Shown: piece after piece, positions 22,629-31,069 of the stretch
How positions within the stretch are numbered: the stretch's first letter is position 1
How the letters are laid out: each line of letters opens with the position of its first letter
Made by a program: the position numbers and the translations under genes
Assembly: GCF_018324685.1 (NCBI RefSeq)
Contig: NZ_AP023354.1
Span: 310,001 to 374,000 of the forward strand
Direction of reading: 5' to 3'
DNA from: Actinocatenispora sera
GTDB taxonomy: Bacteria; Actinomycetota; Actinomycetes; Mycobacteriales; Micromonosporaceae
Length of the DNA: 64,000 bases
Notes under the pieces: generated by a model
The model's input: only the letters and a program-made list of their open reading frames with translations
Database searches by the model: none
What the model was told of the DNA's origin: nothing

Positions 22629-25004
22629 CTATCCGCCCCGCGTCTGCCTCGGCGTTCGCGGCCGATGCGACGCGCCGCCCGGCCTGCCCGCGGCGGCATC
22701 GCCGGCCCGATGGTCGGTACCCGCGGCGCCCTCGCCGGCCCCGTGGTCGGTACCCGCGGCGGCCCTGCTGGCCCTGCCGTCGGCGCCTGCGGCGCCCCCG
22801 TCGGTGCCGGGGTCGGGTCCTGCGGCGACCTCGCCGGCCCTGGGGTCCGCGGTCGCGGCCTTCTCGCCGGGGCTGCTCGCCGCGCCGTCCGGCGCGGCCG
22901 GGGTGCCGCCGGGCGCGGCCGCGTCGGTACGGCCGGGCCGGCGGCGGGGTCCGGCGGCGAGCCGCCAGGTGTCCCGGCCGGCCGCCTTCGCCGCGTACAG
23001 CGCGTCGTCGGCGGCGTCGAGCACGTCCTGCCCGGTACGGCCATGGTCGGGGTAGACGGCGACGCCGATCGAGACGCTCACCTGGATCTCCCACGGCTCG
23101 CGGCCGTCCGGCGCGGCGATCGGCACCCGCAGGTCACGCACCGTGGCGCAGATCCGTTCGGCCAGGTGGGCGGCGCCGCCCCGGTCGGTTTCCGGCAGCA
23201 GCACGACGAACTCCTCGCCGCCCTGCCGGCAGGCCAGGTCGATCTCGCGGATCTCCGTCCGGATCCGCTGCGCGAACGCGACCAGCACCGCGTCTCCGGC
23301 CGAGTGCCCGTACGTGTCGTTGACCTCCTTGAACCGGTCCAGGTCCATGGCCAGTACGGACAGCCGACGGTCGAACCGGGTGGCGCGCTCCACCTCGTTG
23401 GACAGCGCGACCCGCAGGTACCGGTAGTTCCACAGCTCGGTGAGCGGGTCGGTCAGCGACAGCCGCTCGGTCTCCCGGTGCAGCAGCACGTTGTCGACCG
23501 CGACCGCGGCCTGCCCGGCGAAGGTACGCAGGGTGCCCAGGTCGGCGTCGTCGAAGTCGTCCTGGCCGAGCCGGTCGTACAGTGCGAGCACGCCGCGCAA
23601 CTGCCCGTGCCCGCCGTCGCCGTCCGCCGCGGTACCGGTCGGGCTCGGCCGGGCCGACCCGGAGAACGGCACCGCGATGTAGGTGCGGCAGCGCGGTTCG
23701 GTCGGCGCCAGCACGATCCCGTCGGCCCGGCCGCGGCGCGGTTCGCCGCCCTGCGCAACACCGCCGAGCAGCCCCTCGCCGAGGGCGACGTGGATCGAGG
23801 ACAGCGAGCGCAGCCGCCCGTCGAAGCCGTCCGCGCACCGGGCGACCAGCTGGTTCGGGTGCATCCCGTCCGGCCCGTCGACCAGCAGTACGACGCCGGA
23901 CTGGGCGCCGGTCGCCGCCATCGCCGTCTCCAGGATCACCGACAGGATGCCGTCCAGGTCGTGCGTGTTGGACAGCGTGTCGCCGAGCATGCCGAGGTTG
24001 CCGCGCAGCTGGTCCCGGCTCGCGGTCAGCGCCTGCACGTACGCCTGCATCTCCCGGGTCATCCGGTTGAACGTGCTGGCCAGCTGGCCGACCTCGTCCC
24101 GGCTGCGCACCGGTACCCGGGCCGCGAGGTCACCGCCGGCGACCCGGTCGGCGGCGCCGGCGAGCTCGGCCAGCGGTCGGGTGGTGGAGTCCGCCAGCCA
24201 CCAGGCCGCGCCGACCGCGACCAGGCCGGCGAGGACCACGACGCCGATCAGCACCGCGTACAGGGTCTGCGAGTCGGAGCGGGTGGTGGACAGGGCGAGC
24301 CGCAGCGGCTGCTCCGGGCCGACCGGCGCGAGCCGCACGAACACCCCGTCGTGGGTGGGCTTCACCTGGTCCCCGCGCAGGCCGTGGGCGGTGCTGGCGA
24401 TCGCGTCGGCCCGTACCGCGGTCTCGGTGGACAGCGGATCGCCGGCCGACAGCAACGTCACGTCCACCCCGGTCGACGCGCCGAGGCGGGACACGAAGGC
24501 CCGGTCCACCGGTACCGCGGCCACCACCTCGCCGATCGAGCGGCCGGTCTGGTCGGTCAGCCGTACCCGGGCGACCAGCGAGTGCGGCCGTTCGGTGCCG
24601 GCGGGGTACGCCCCGGCGCAGTCCGCGGACGGCCCGATCAGCTGGCCGGCGGTGGACCGGACGGTGCCGTGCTCGTCGGTGATCTGCACCGCGGTCGCGA
24701 GCCTGGTCGCCACCCCGTCCCGGGCGGCGCTGGCCTGGTCGGCGGCGCTGCCCCCGCCGTACAGCCGGGCCGCGATCTGGGCCGCGGACCGCAGCTCGTG
24801 GCAGGCGGCGTCGACGGTGGTCCGGACGGTCGTGGTGGCGACCTGCAGCCGTTCGACCGCCCGCCGGTTGCTCACCTCGGACACCGTGATGCCGACGAAC
24901 ACCGCGCCGATCAGCACGGGCCCGAGTACGACGGCGAGGAACGCCGCGGTGAGCCGCGCGCGCAGGGTCACCCCGTCCTCCGATCCCCGGCCGCCCGGTG
25001 GCAC
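22629..25004 (-). CDS. Diguanylate cyclase with HAMP and GAF domains
   Basis: A 791-aa membrane sensor: first helix near residues 20-40, an extracellular sensing part (about 42-245), a second helix (LYAVLIGVVVLAGLVAVGAA), then HAMP (DSTTRPLAELAGAADRVAGG), a GAF-like region (about 345-505) and GGDEF. The active loop is GGEEF near 594. The product-inhibition site REID lies five residues before it, so it should make c-di-GMP with feedback control. The C-terminal 100 residues are Ala/Gly/Asp low complexity with repeated AGTDH words. The GTG at VTLRARL is a possible later start. Confidence 0.9.
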   Translation of the reverse strand: MPPGGRGSEDGVTLRARLTAAFLAVVLGPVLIGAVFVGITVSEVSNRRAVERLQVATTTVRTTVDAACHELRSAAQIAARLYGGGSAADQASAARDGVATRLATAVQITDEHGTVRSTAGQLIGPSADCAGAYPAGTERPHSLVARVRLTDQTGRSIGEVVAAVPVDRAFVSRLGASTGVDVTLLSAGDPLSTETAVRADAIASTAHGLRGDQVKPTHDGVFVRLAPVGPEQPLRLALSTTRSDSQTLYAVLIGVVVLAGLVAVGAAWWLADSTTRPLAELAGAADRVAGGDLAARVPVRSRDEVGQLASTFNRMTREMQAYVQALTASRDQLRGNLGMLGDTLSNTHDLDGILSVILETAMAATGAQSGVVLLVDGPDGMHPNQLVARCADGFDGRLRSLSSIHVALGEGLLGGVAQGGEPRRGRADGIVLAPTEPRCRTYIAVPFSGSARPSPTGTAADGDGGHGQLRGVLALYDRLGQDDFDDADLGTLRTFAGQAAVAVDNVLLHRETERLSLTDPLTELWNYRYLRVALSNEVERATRFDRRLSVLAMDLDRFKEVNDTYGHSAGDAVLVAFAQRIRTEIREIDLACRQGGEEFVVLLPETDRGGAAHLAERICATVRDLRVPIAAPDGREPWEIQVSVSIGVAVYPDHGRTGQDVLDAADDALYAAKAAGRDTWRLAAGPRRRPGRTDAAAPGGTPAAPDGAASSPGEKAATADPRAGEVAAGPDPGTDGGAAGADGRASRAAAGTDHGAGEGAAGTDHRAGDAAAGRPGGASHRPRTPRQTRGG

Positions 25005-25213
25005 CGGCGCGGCACGATTGGCCCCAGAGGTCCCGTTGAGGTCCGGACCTCTGGGAGGTCAGTTCGTCATGAGCGGTCGGCACCCGACGTCATTGTGGAC
25101 TGCCTGCGGGCGGCCGCCGATCGGTGATCCGGGCACCGTCCGACGACGCGCAGTGCGATGCTGTCACAGCACGCGCAGGTACCCCTACCCCGGCAAGGTT
25201 GGATCCAGCGAAG

Positions 25214-25882
25214 ATGCACGCAATTTCGGATAAGTCGGGCATTCGTGAGGGGTTGCTCGCGACGCGCCGGGGCATGTCACCCGGGCGGCGTACCGCGGCC
25301 GACGCCGCGATCCGGGCCGCCGTGGTGACGTTGCTGCGCACCGGGCGCCGGGTGGGCCGGCCCGCCGTGCCGGACGCCCGCCGCACCGTCACCGGCTACG
25401 TACCGACCGATCTGGAGCCGGGCGGCACCGGACTGCCGGAGGCGCTGCGCCGCTGGGGCGACCGGGTGCTGCTGCCGGTGCTGCGCTCCGACCTCGACCT
25501 GGACTGGGCCGAGTACACCGGGCCGGACTGCCTGCAACCGGCCCGCTGGCGGCTGTGCGAGCCGTCCGGGCCGAAGCTCGGGCCGGGAGCCGCGGCCCGA
25601 GCGGCGGTGCTGTTCGTGCCGGCGCTGGCGGTCGACCGGCGCGGCAACCGGCTCGGCCGGGGCGGCGGCTCGTACGATCGGGCGCTGTCCCGGGTGCCCC
25701 GGCGGGCCCTGGTCGTCGCCCTGCTGTACGACGGGGAGCTGGTCGACGAACTACCCGCCGAGCCACACGACCGGCCGGTCAACGCGGTGGTCACGCCCGG
25801 CGACGGGCTCGTCCGGATCACCGGATCGGGCGTGTCTACCCCGCCACCCCGGGTGGACGAGGGGCCCCGTCATGGCGGATGA
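25214..25882 (+). CDS. 5-formyltetrahydrofolate cyclo-ligase
   Basis: A 222-aa enzyme that converts 5-formyl-THF to 5,10-methenyl-THF with ATP. Visible blocks are GYVPTDLEPG, VLLPVLRSDLDLDWAEY, and the ATP site LFVPALAVDRRGNRLGRGGG followed by SYDRAL. The ATG at 25214 (MHAISDKSGIREGLLATRR) is preferred because the conserved basic helix begins there; upstream residues look like leader. It is divergent from the GGDEF gene and reads toward fmdB, a usual actinomycete order. Confidence 0.9.
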   Translation: MHAISDKSGIREGLLATRRGMSPGRRTAADAAIRAAVVTLLRTGRRVGRPAVPDARRTVTGYVPTDLEPGGTGLPEALRRWGDRVLLPVLRSDLDLDWAEYTGPDCLQPARWRLCEPSGPKLGPGAAARAAVLFVPALAVDRRGNRLGRGGGSYDRALSRVPRRALVVALLYDGELVDELPAEPHDRPVNAVVTPGDGLVRITGSGVSTPPPRVDEGPRHGG

Positions 25883-25921
25883 TTAGCACTCAGAAATAGA
25901 GAGTGCCAGCGGAGGCAAAGG

Positions 25922-26320
25922 GTGCCCACCTACCAGTACGTCTGCACCGAGTGCGGTCACACGCTTGAGGCGGTCCAGTCCTTCAGCGACGGCCCGCTCA
26001 CCGAGTGCCCCAACTGCGGCGGTCGACTGCGCAAGGTCTTCTCGGCCGTCGGCGTCGTGTTCAAGGGCTCCGGTTTCTACCGGACCGACTCGCGCTCCGC
26101 CTCGACCGCCTCGTCGGCCGCGGCCCCGTCGTCGAGCTCGTCGGACGGCAAGGCCTCCTCGGACGGCAAGGGCAAGAGCGGCGATTCCGCGAAGAACGGC
26201 GACTCCGGGTCGTCCGCGTCGACCACCTCGTCGACGTCGTCCGGCTCGTCGGGTTCGTCGAGCAGCAAGTCCGGCGGTTCGAGCAGCGGCGGCTCCGGCA
26301 AGGTCGCCGCGAGCGCCTGA
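25922..26320 (+). CDS. FmdB family zinc-ribbon protein
   Basis: A 132-aa protein from GTG 25922, preceded by GGAGG. The first 50 residues are an FmdB zinc ribbon: PTYQYVCTECGHTLEAVQSF with CPNCGGRLRKVF, ending with GFYRTD. The rest is a Ser/Gly/Lys low-complexity tail, long for the family. FmdB proteins are widespread putative regulators of unproven function. It lies 39 bases downstream of the 5-FCL gene. Confidence 0.9.
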   Translation: MPTYQYVCTECGHTLEAVQSFSDGPLTECPNCGGRLRKVFSAVGVVFKGSGFYRTDSRSASTASSAAAPSSSSSDGKASSDGKGKSGDSAKNGDSGSSASTTSSTSSGSSGSSSSKSGGSSSGGSGKVAASA

Positions 26321-26845
26321 GCTCGGCACGGCGTCGCTCGCGGCGCCGGCTGCGAGTTCGGCTGGCGGCCTTCCATCTGACGCTCGGCGGCCGGCGCGGC
26401 GACCGGACCGGACGTCCGATCACGTCGCGGGCGACCGGCCCAGACGGCCGACCCCGGCACGGGCGACCGGCCCAGACGGCCGACGAGGGCACGGGAGACC
26501 GGCTCCGACGACCGACCCCGCCGGCAGGCGATCGGCCCGGACCACTGCACACCAAGGGCGTCGCGCCTGCGCGCGACGCCCTTTCCTGCCTGCCACCGCC
26601 TTCGGTCGGCGCGCCCGTACCTGCCGGCCGTGCCGTGCCGGCGATCCCCTAGCCGCTGGTCGACGCGTGCAGCTCGGGTCGGGGCGTCGACCGGGGCCCA
26701 CTGGGTTAACACGGGTCGGCGCCGGTCCTTACCGATATCCACAGGGTTGTCCACAGGCCGGTGCCCGCGGTGGATGCGCGATCTAGCGTTTCGCGGCGTA
26801 CCCCCTGTCGCGGACACCACGGTGTCCCCAACCCGAGGAGCTGCC
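26321..26845. other. Intergenic region with repeats and a terminator
   Basis: These 525 bases hold two close copies of GCGACCGGCCCAGACGGCCG with a decayed third copy (about 26427-26500), then the strong hairpin at 26554-26583. Arg/Pro-rich frames across it have no ribosome sites or family features. The promoter of the CpaB-like gene must lie near the right end. Confidence 0.6.
26554..26583 (+). terminator. Strong intrinsic terminator
   Basis: AAGGGCGTCGCGC (26554-26566) and GCGCGACGCCCTT (26571-26583) form a perfect 13-bp stem with a 4-nt loop, followed by a short T-rich stretch. It probably ends the 5-FCL/FmdB transcript. Confidence 0.8.
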
Positions 26846-27373
26846 GTGCGCACAGCACGTTCCCGGCCGCGTCGGCGCAGGGCCGAGCGGCTAGATCCGA
26901 TCCGCTGGTCGGCGCGCCGCCGGTCCCGGCTGCTGCGGGCCGCCGCGGTCACCGCGCTGCTGGTGCTCGCCGCCGGCGTGCTGGCCACCGGCGGCGGGGC
27001 CGCGGCCGACGAGCACCGCTGCACCGCGCGGGCCGCGCCGAGCCCGAGCCGCGCGGCCCGGCCCGGCGGCCGCGTCCCGGCCGGGTCGGTGGGCGTTGCG
27101 GTCCCGGTGGTCGGCGCCGGGGTCGGCGGGCTGGTGCATCCGGGCGACCGGGTCGATCTGACGGTCGCGGGCGGCACCGACCCGACCGACGGTCCCGGCG
27201 ACCCGGCCGACGTGCTGGTCCGCGATGCGCTCGTCCTTCGGGGGACAACTGGCCATTCGGCGGACATGGAGGGAGGATCCGTGGTCTATTTGGCGATGAC
27301 AGAACAACAGGCGCGTCGGGTGGCGGGAGTGGAGCCGTCGGCCCGGATCGGACTCACCCTCCGGCCCGGCTGA
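26846..27373 (+). CDS. CpaB/RcpC-like membrane-anchored protein
   Basis: A 175-aa protein with a basic N-terminus, one membrane helix (LLRAAAVTALLVLAAGVLAT) and an outside domain containing GVAVPVVGAGVGGLVHPGDR, VDLTVAGG and VLVRDALVLRG. This order resembles the RcpC part of Flp-pilus CpaB proteins, shortened. No other pilus genes are near. The GTG at 26846 has GAGGAG upstream. It lies between fmdB and mscL, as in related actinomycetes. The functional call is tentative. Confidence 0.6.
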   Translation: MRTARSRPRRRRAERLDPIRWSARRRSRLLRAAAVTALLVLAAGVLATGGGAAADEHRCTARAAPSPSRAARPGGRVPAGSVGVAVPVVGAGVGGLVHPGDRVDLTVAGGTDPTDGPGDPADVLVRDALVLRGTTGHSADMEGGSVVYLAMTEQQARRVAGVEPSARIGLTLRPG

Positions 27374-27428
27374 CCGCGGTTCCCGGCCCGGCGCCGCACC
27401 GGCTACTGCACGAGGGAGAACGAGAGCG

Positions 27429-27854
27429 GTGCTCAAGGGTTTCCGGGACTTCGTCCTGCGCGGCAACGTGGTTGATCTGGCCGTCGGCATCATCATCGGT
27501 GCCGCGTTCACCTCCGTGGTGAATTCGCTGGTCTCTGACCTGCTCACACCGTTGATCGCGGCGATCTTCGGCAAGCAGGACTTCAGCGCGCTCTACTTCA
27601 CCTGGAACGGCAGCAAGTTCCGCTACGGCAACTTCGTCAACGCGGTGCTCTCGTTCCTGATCGTCGCCGCGGTGGTCTACTTCCTGGTCGTGATCCCGGT
27701 CGACAAGCTGCTGCAGCGGTTTCTGCCGAGCAAGGTCGACGCGCCGAAGCGGGACTGCCCGCAGTGCCTGTCGACGATCCCCGCCGCGGCGAGCCGGTGC
27801 GCGTTCTGCACCGCCGAGGTGCCGCCGGTCCCGGACCACCCGGTCATGCGGTAG
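27429..27854 (+). CDS. mscL: Large-conductance mechanosensitive channel
   Basis: A 141-aa MscL: the N-terminal amphipathic helix and first membrane segment (FRDFVLRGNVVDLAVGIIIG), the periplasmic loop (FTWNGSKFRYGNF) and the second membrane segment. The pore opens at high membrane tension to release solutes on hypo-osmotic shock. The C-terminus has an added zinc-ribbon-like part, CPQCLSTIPAAASRCAFC, seen in a number of actinobacterial MscL proteins. The GTG start at 27429 follows GAGGGAGAA. The gene appears to be alone in its transcript or joined to the CpaB-like gene. Confidence 0.95.
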   Translation: MLKGFRDFVLRGNVVDLAVGIIIGAAFTSVVNSLVSDLLTPLIAAIFGKQDFSALYFTWNGSKFRYGNFVNAVLSFLIVAAVVYFLVVIPVDKLLQRFLPSKVDAPKRDCPQCLSTIPAAASRCAFCTAEVPPVPDHPVMR

Positions 27855-27901
27855 CGGACCGGGCCCGACCAGGCCGGCGGCGACCGGGCCCGGCCGCCGG
27901 G

Positions 27902-28057
27902 TCAGTCCCAGTGCGGCGGTCGCTCGGCGAGCAGCCGGTCGTCGTTGCTCTGCGGGCGCTCGCCCCAGCCGGCGTCGGTGTCGTCGGTGGTCTGGTCCGG
28001 CAGGATGTCCAGCTCCTCGTCCAGGGCGACCTCGCGGTCGTCGCCGTTGTGCGTCAC
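27902..28057 (-). CDS. Small acidic protein, 51 aa
   Basis: GTG at 28057 preceded by AGGAG, reading VTHNGDDREVALDEELDILP and ending ERPPHWD. It is strongly acidic and probably unstructured. It converges on mscL and is divergent from the MBL-fold gene. No function known. The ribosome site and clean stop make it likely to be real. Confidence 0.55.
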   Translation of the reverse strand: MTHNGDDREVALDEELDILPDQTTDDTDAGWGERPQSNDDRLLAERPPHWD

Positions 28058-28159
28058 TGCCCGACTCCTGTCCGAATGCGCCGGCCCGGGCCGGCGGAAA
28101 GCCACCGGCAGCCAGCGTATCCGGCCCGGCCGGCCCGATCGACCGACAAACTGGGGAGC

Positions 28160-29194
28160 GTGATCGACAGGACACGCACCGCCCGCCGATCGGATGGCCA
28201 CGACCGCGCCGGGGTCGCGGACCTCGCCGCGGGGTCGACCGACGTACCCGTCGGTGGGCCCCGGCGGCGCTGGCCGAGATCGTTCGCCGACCGGCTCGCC
28301 GCCCCGCTGCCCGGGCTGCCGCAACTCGTCCGGCTGGTTCGGGCGAGCCGGCCGCTGGCGTCGGTCGGCGACGTGGACCGGATCCCGATCCGCCGCACCG
28401 GCCTGCCGCCCCTGCGCGCCGGCACCACCGCGGCGACGTGGGTCGGGCACGCCACGTACGTGCTGGACGTCGGCGGGTTGCGGGTCCTCACCGACCCGGT
28501 CTGGTCGCGCCGGATCCCCGGCGTCCGGCCCCGGTTCGTCCCACCGGGGGTGGCACTGACCGACGTCACGCCGGTGGATGCGGTGGTGATCAGCCACAAC
28601 CACTACGACCACCTGGATGCGCCGACGATCCGCCGGCTGCCGCGCGACACCGCGGTGTTCGTTCCCGCCGGGCTCGGCGACTGGTTCCGCCGCCGCGGTT
28701 TCCGGCGGGTCACCGAGCTCGACTGGTGGGAGTCCGCGCGGTTGCACGACGTACGGTTCGACTTCGTGCCGGCGCAGCACTGGAGCCGGCGCGGCCCGGC
28801 GGACAGCTGCCGCAGCCTGTGGGGCGGTTGGCTGCTCGGTCCCGCGGACGGGCCGCGGATCTACTTCGCCGGCGACACCGGCTATGGCGACTTCTTCGCC
28901 GAGATCGCCCGCCGCCACCCGCGGATCGACCTGGCGTTGCTGCCGATCGGGGCGTATCACCCGCGCTGGTTCCTGCGCACGGTGCATCTCGACCCCGCCG
29001 AGGCGGTCCGGGCGCTCGGTGTCCTCGGCGCCGAGCGGATGGCCACGATGCACTGGGGCACTTTCGCGATGACCAAGGAACCCGTGCTGGAACCGTGGGA
29101 GCTGGTACGCGACGCCTGGTCGGCGGCCGGCCTGCCGCGCGAGCGGTTGTGGGACCTGGCGATCGGCGAGACCCGCCGGCTCACCCCCGCGTGA
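28160..29194 (+). CDS. MBL-fold hydrolase (NAPE-PLD-like)
   Basis: A 344-aa metallo-beta-lactamase-fold enzyme. The metal-binding motif HNHYDHLD is near residue 145, preceded by TWVGHATYVLDVGGLRVLTD and followed by FAGDTGYGDFF and TMHWGTFAM. This pattern is that of the N-acyl-phosphatidylethanolamine phospholipase D/UlaG-like group. The substrate is unknown. The GTG start at 28160 follows GGGGAG; the frame upstream overlaps mscL and is not used. Confidence 0.85.
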   Translation: MIDRTRTARRSDGHDRAGVADLAAGSTDVPVGGPRRRWPRSFADRLAAPLPGLPQLVRLVRASRPLASVGDVDRIPIRRTGLPPLRAGTTAATWVGHATYVLDVGGLRVLTDPVWSRRIPGVRPRFVPPGVALTDVTPVDAVVISHNHYDHLDAPTIRRLPRDTAVFVPAGLGDWFRRRGFRRVTELDWWESARLHDVRFDFVPAQHWSRRGPADSCRSLWGGWLLGPADGPRIYFAGDTGYGDFFAEIARRHPRIDLALLPIGAYHPRWFLRTVHLDPAEAVRALGVLGAERMATMHWGTFAMTKEPVLEPWELVRDAWSAAGLPRERLWDLAIGETRRLTPA

Positions 29195-29329
29195 CCCCAG
29201 CGCCGCCGGCTGGCATGACCCCCAACAAACGCCGGCCGGCATGACTCCGACGCCACCGGTCGATCGGCGGCGCCTCGCGGGGTCCGGTGACCGGCGACCC
29301 GGGATCGACCGGCGGAGACCAGCGAGCGG

Positions 29330-29385
29330 TGAGCGGTGAGCGACGGGCGGTGAGCGACGGGCGACGGGCGACGGGCGACGGGGAG
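29330..29385. repeat. Short tandem repeat GCGACGG
   Basis: Several imperfect copies of GGTGAGC and GCGACGG follow each other in this gap between the MBL-fold gene and the universal stress gene. It is a simple-sequence expansion with no other feature. Confidence 0.6.
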
Positions 29386-29418
29386 TGTGCGCCACCCGAC
29401 GATCCGCTCGGCGTGGGT

Positions 29419-29883
29419 TCAGCGGACGGCGTCGACGCGGGCGCGGTGGAACGGGACGGCGACCACCGGACACGGCGCGTGGCCGACGCAGTAGTGGCTG
29501 ACCGAGCCGTACACCAGGCGATGCAGCGGATGGCGCCCGTGGCTACCGACGACCAGCAGCAGCGCGCCGCAGGCGGCCTCGGTCAGCACCGGGCCGGCCG
29601 GCCCGAGCCGGACCTGCACCTCGACCTCGGCCTCCGGGTACTCCGGCAGCGCGGCGAGTGCGGTGTCGCGCCACTCCAGCGCGCAGCGCTGCACCTCCTC
29701 GGCGTGCGCGAACGTGTCCGGCGGCATCATCGTCGCGTCGCCGACGACCGGCTCGCTGTAGGCATGGACCGCAAGGACGCGGGCGCGGTGTGCCCACGCC
29801 TCGGGGACCGCCCAGCGCAGCGCGGCGATCGACGACTCCTCGCCGTCGATACCGACCACGATGAACGGTGGGATCCGCTCCAT
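29419..29883 (-). CDS. Universal stress protein (UspA family)
   Basis: A 154-aa single-domain USP: PFIVVGIDGEESSIAALRWA at the start, ARVLAVHAYSEP, and the ATP-binding loop VVGSHGRHPLHRLVYGSVSH followed by CVGHAPCPVVAVP. The Gly-rich loop suggests an ATP-binding member. The ATG at 29883 has GGAGG in front; the in-frame upstream ATG has none. Confidence 0.9.
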   Translation of the reverse strand: MERIPPFIVVGIDGEESSIAALRWAVPEAWAHRARVLAVHAYSEPVVGDATMMPPDTFAHAEEVQRCALEWRDTALAALPEYPEAEVEVQVRLGPAGPVLTEAACGALLLVVGSHGRHPLHRLVYGSVSHYCVGHAPCPVVAVPFHRARVDAVR

Positions 29884-30144
29884 CGGGCACCTCCGATCCG
29901 GGTTGCGGTGCACGCCTGCCGCCTCGATTGTGCCTCAAATAGTGCTCCAGGTCACACCGCCTCGATCACGGATGGGGCGCGATCAGCGGCAACGGTCCGC
30001 TCGACGTCACCGTCGTGCCGGGCGGGGTGCATCCGGTACCCGGGGCTGGGTCATGCTGTGCGGTGACCAGTGCGGTTCCGGCCGGCGTATCGCGACGACC
30101 GGGCCCGCCGCCCGGCCCGTGCTGCCCCGTGCCCAGGAGGACAG

Positions 30145-30852
30145 GTGCCACGACCGAAGGAACCCGAGTTCAGCCCCGAGCCAGGGGTGTTGACCGTCTA
30201 TTCCGACATCGGCTGCCCGTGGGCCGGGCTGGCACTGCACGGGCTGCGTCGTGCCCGGCACCGCCTCGGCCTCAAGCGGGTACGGATCGATCTGCGCGCC
30301 TACCCGCTGGAGTTGCTGCGCGGTACGCCCACGCCGAAGCGCCGGCTGGACGCCGAGGTGCCGGTGATCGGCGGGCTGGACGAGACGCTCGGCTGGCAGC
30401 AGTGGCAGGGCCGGGCGGACGAGTGGCCGGTGTCGACGCTGCTGCCGATGGAGGCGGTACAGGCGGCGAAGCGGCCGGACGTCGGCGGCCTCGCAGCGAG
30501 CGACGAACTGGACGCCGCGCTGCGGTACGCGATGTTCGGGCAGAGCCGGTGCATCGCGCTGTTCACCGAGATCCTCGCGGTCGCGGCCGAGTGCGAGCGG
30601 GTCAACGCGGAGGCGTTGAAGAAGGCGATGGCACTGGGCGCCGGCCGGGCCGAGGCCATGACGCAGTGGCGCAACGCGAAGGACCGGGCGGTACACGGCA
30701 GCCCGCACGTGTTCCTGCCGGACGGCTCGGAGTGGCACAACCCGGGCGTCGAGGTGCGGTGGACCGGCGCCGAGCCGGAGACCGGCTTCCCGGTGATCCT
30801 CTCGTACGACCCGACCGTGTACGACGAGATCGTCACCGCCGCGACCCGCTGA
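30145..30852 (+). CDS. DsbA/FrnE-like thioredoxin-fold protein
   Basis: A 235-aa DsbA-family protein: VLTVYSDIGCPWAGLALHGL at the active-site end, then helical insert and SPHVFLPDGSEWHNPGVEV near the cis-Pro side. The usual CXXC is CPWA here, so the second Cys is missing and a normal disulfide exchange is unlikely; a transferase-type or isomerase-type use is possible. The GTG at 30145 has AGGAGG upstream. It converges on the ABC permease gene. Confidence 0.8.
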   Translation: MPRPKEPEFSPEPGVLTVYSDIGCPWAGLALHGLRRARHRLGLKRVRIDLRAYPLELLRGTPTPKRRLDAEVPVIGGLDETLGWQQWQGRADEWPVSTLLPMEAVQAAKRPDVGGLAASDELDAALRYAMFGQSRCIALFTEILAVAAECERVNAEALKKAMALGAGRAEAMTQWRNAKDRAVHGSPHVFLPDGSEWHNPGVEVRWTGAEPETGFPVILSYDPTVYDEIVTAATR

Positions 30853-30908
30853 GCCGACCGCCACGCCCCGCGCCGGCGCGCTCGCGCGGGCGCCGGCGCC
30901 CGCGCGAG

Positions 30909-31006
30909 TTGATCAAGGGATCACGCGGTTGATCAAGGGATCATGCGGTTGATCAAGGGATCGCGGCACATCGACCCAGGCAGACGTGCCCGGATCCCTT
31001 GATCAA
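30909..31006. repeat. TTGATCAAGGGATC repeat cluster between convergent genes
   Basis: Three direct copies of TTGATCAAGGGATC (30909, 30929, 30949; 20-base period) are followed by one inverted copy, GATCCCTTGATCAA (30993-31006). The cluster can form alternative hairpins and lies between two convergent genes, so it may act as a bidirectional terminator. Confidence 0.85.
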
Positions 31007-31069
31007 CTCAACTCGCCGGGCCGGGGCGGGGCGCGGTGGGCGGGGCGGGGTGGGGGGGCGGGCGGGGCG

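Noticed and set aside
21258-25127. Forward frame of 1289 codons
   Set aside because: It lies antisense to galU and the GGDEF gene, is Arg/Gly/Val-rich without domains, and its length is explained by third-position GC.
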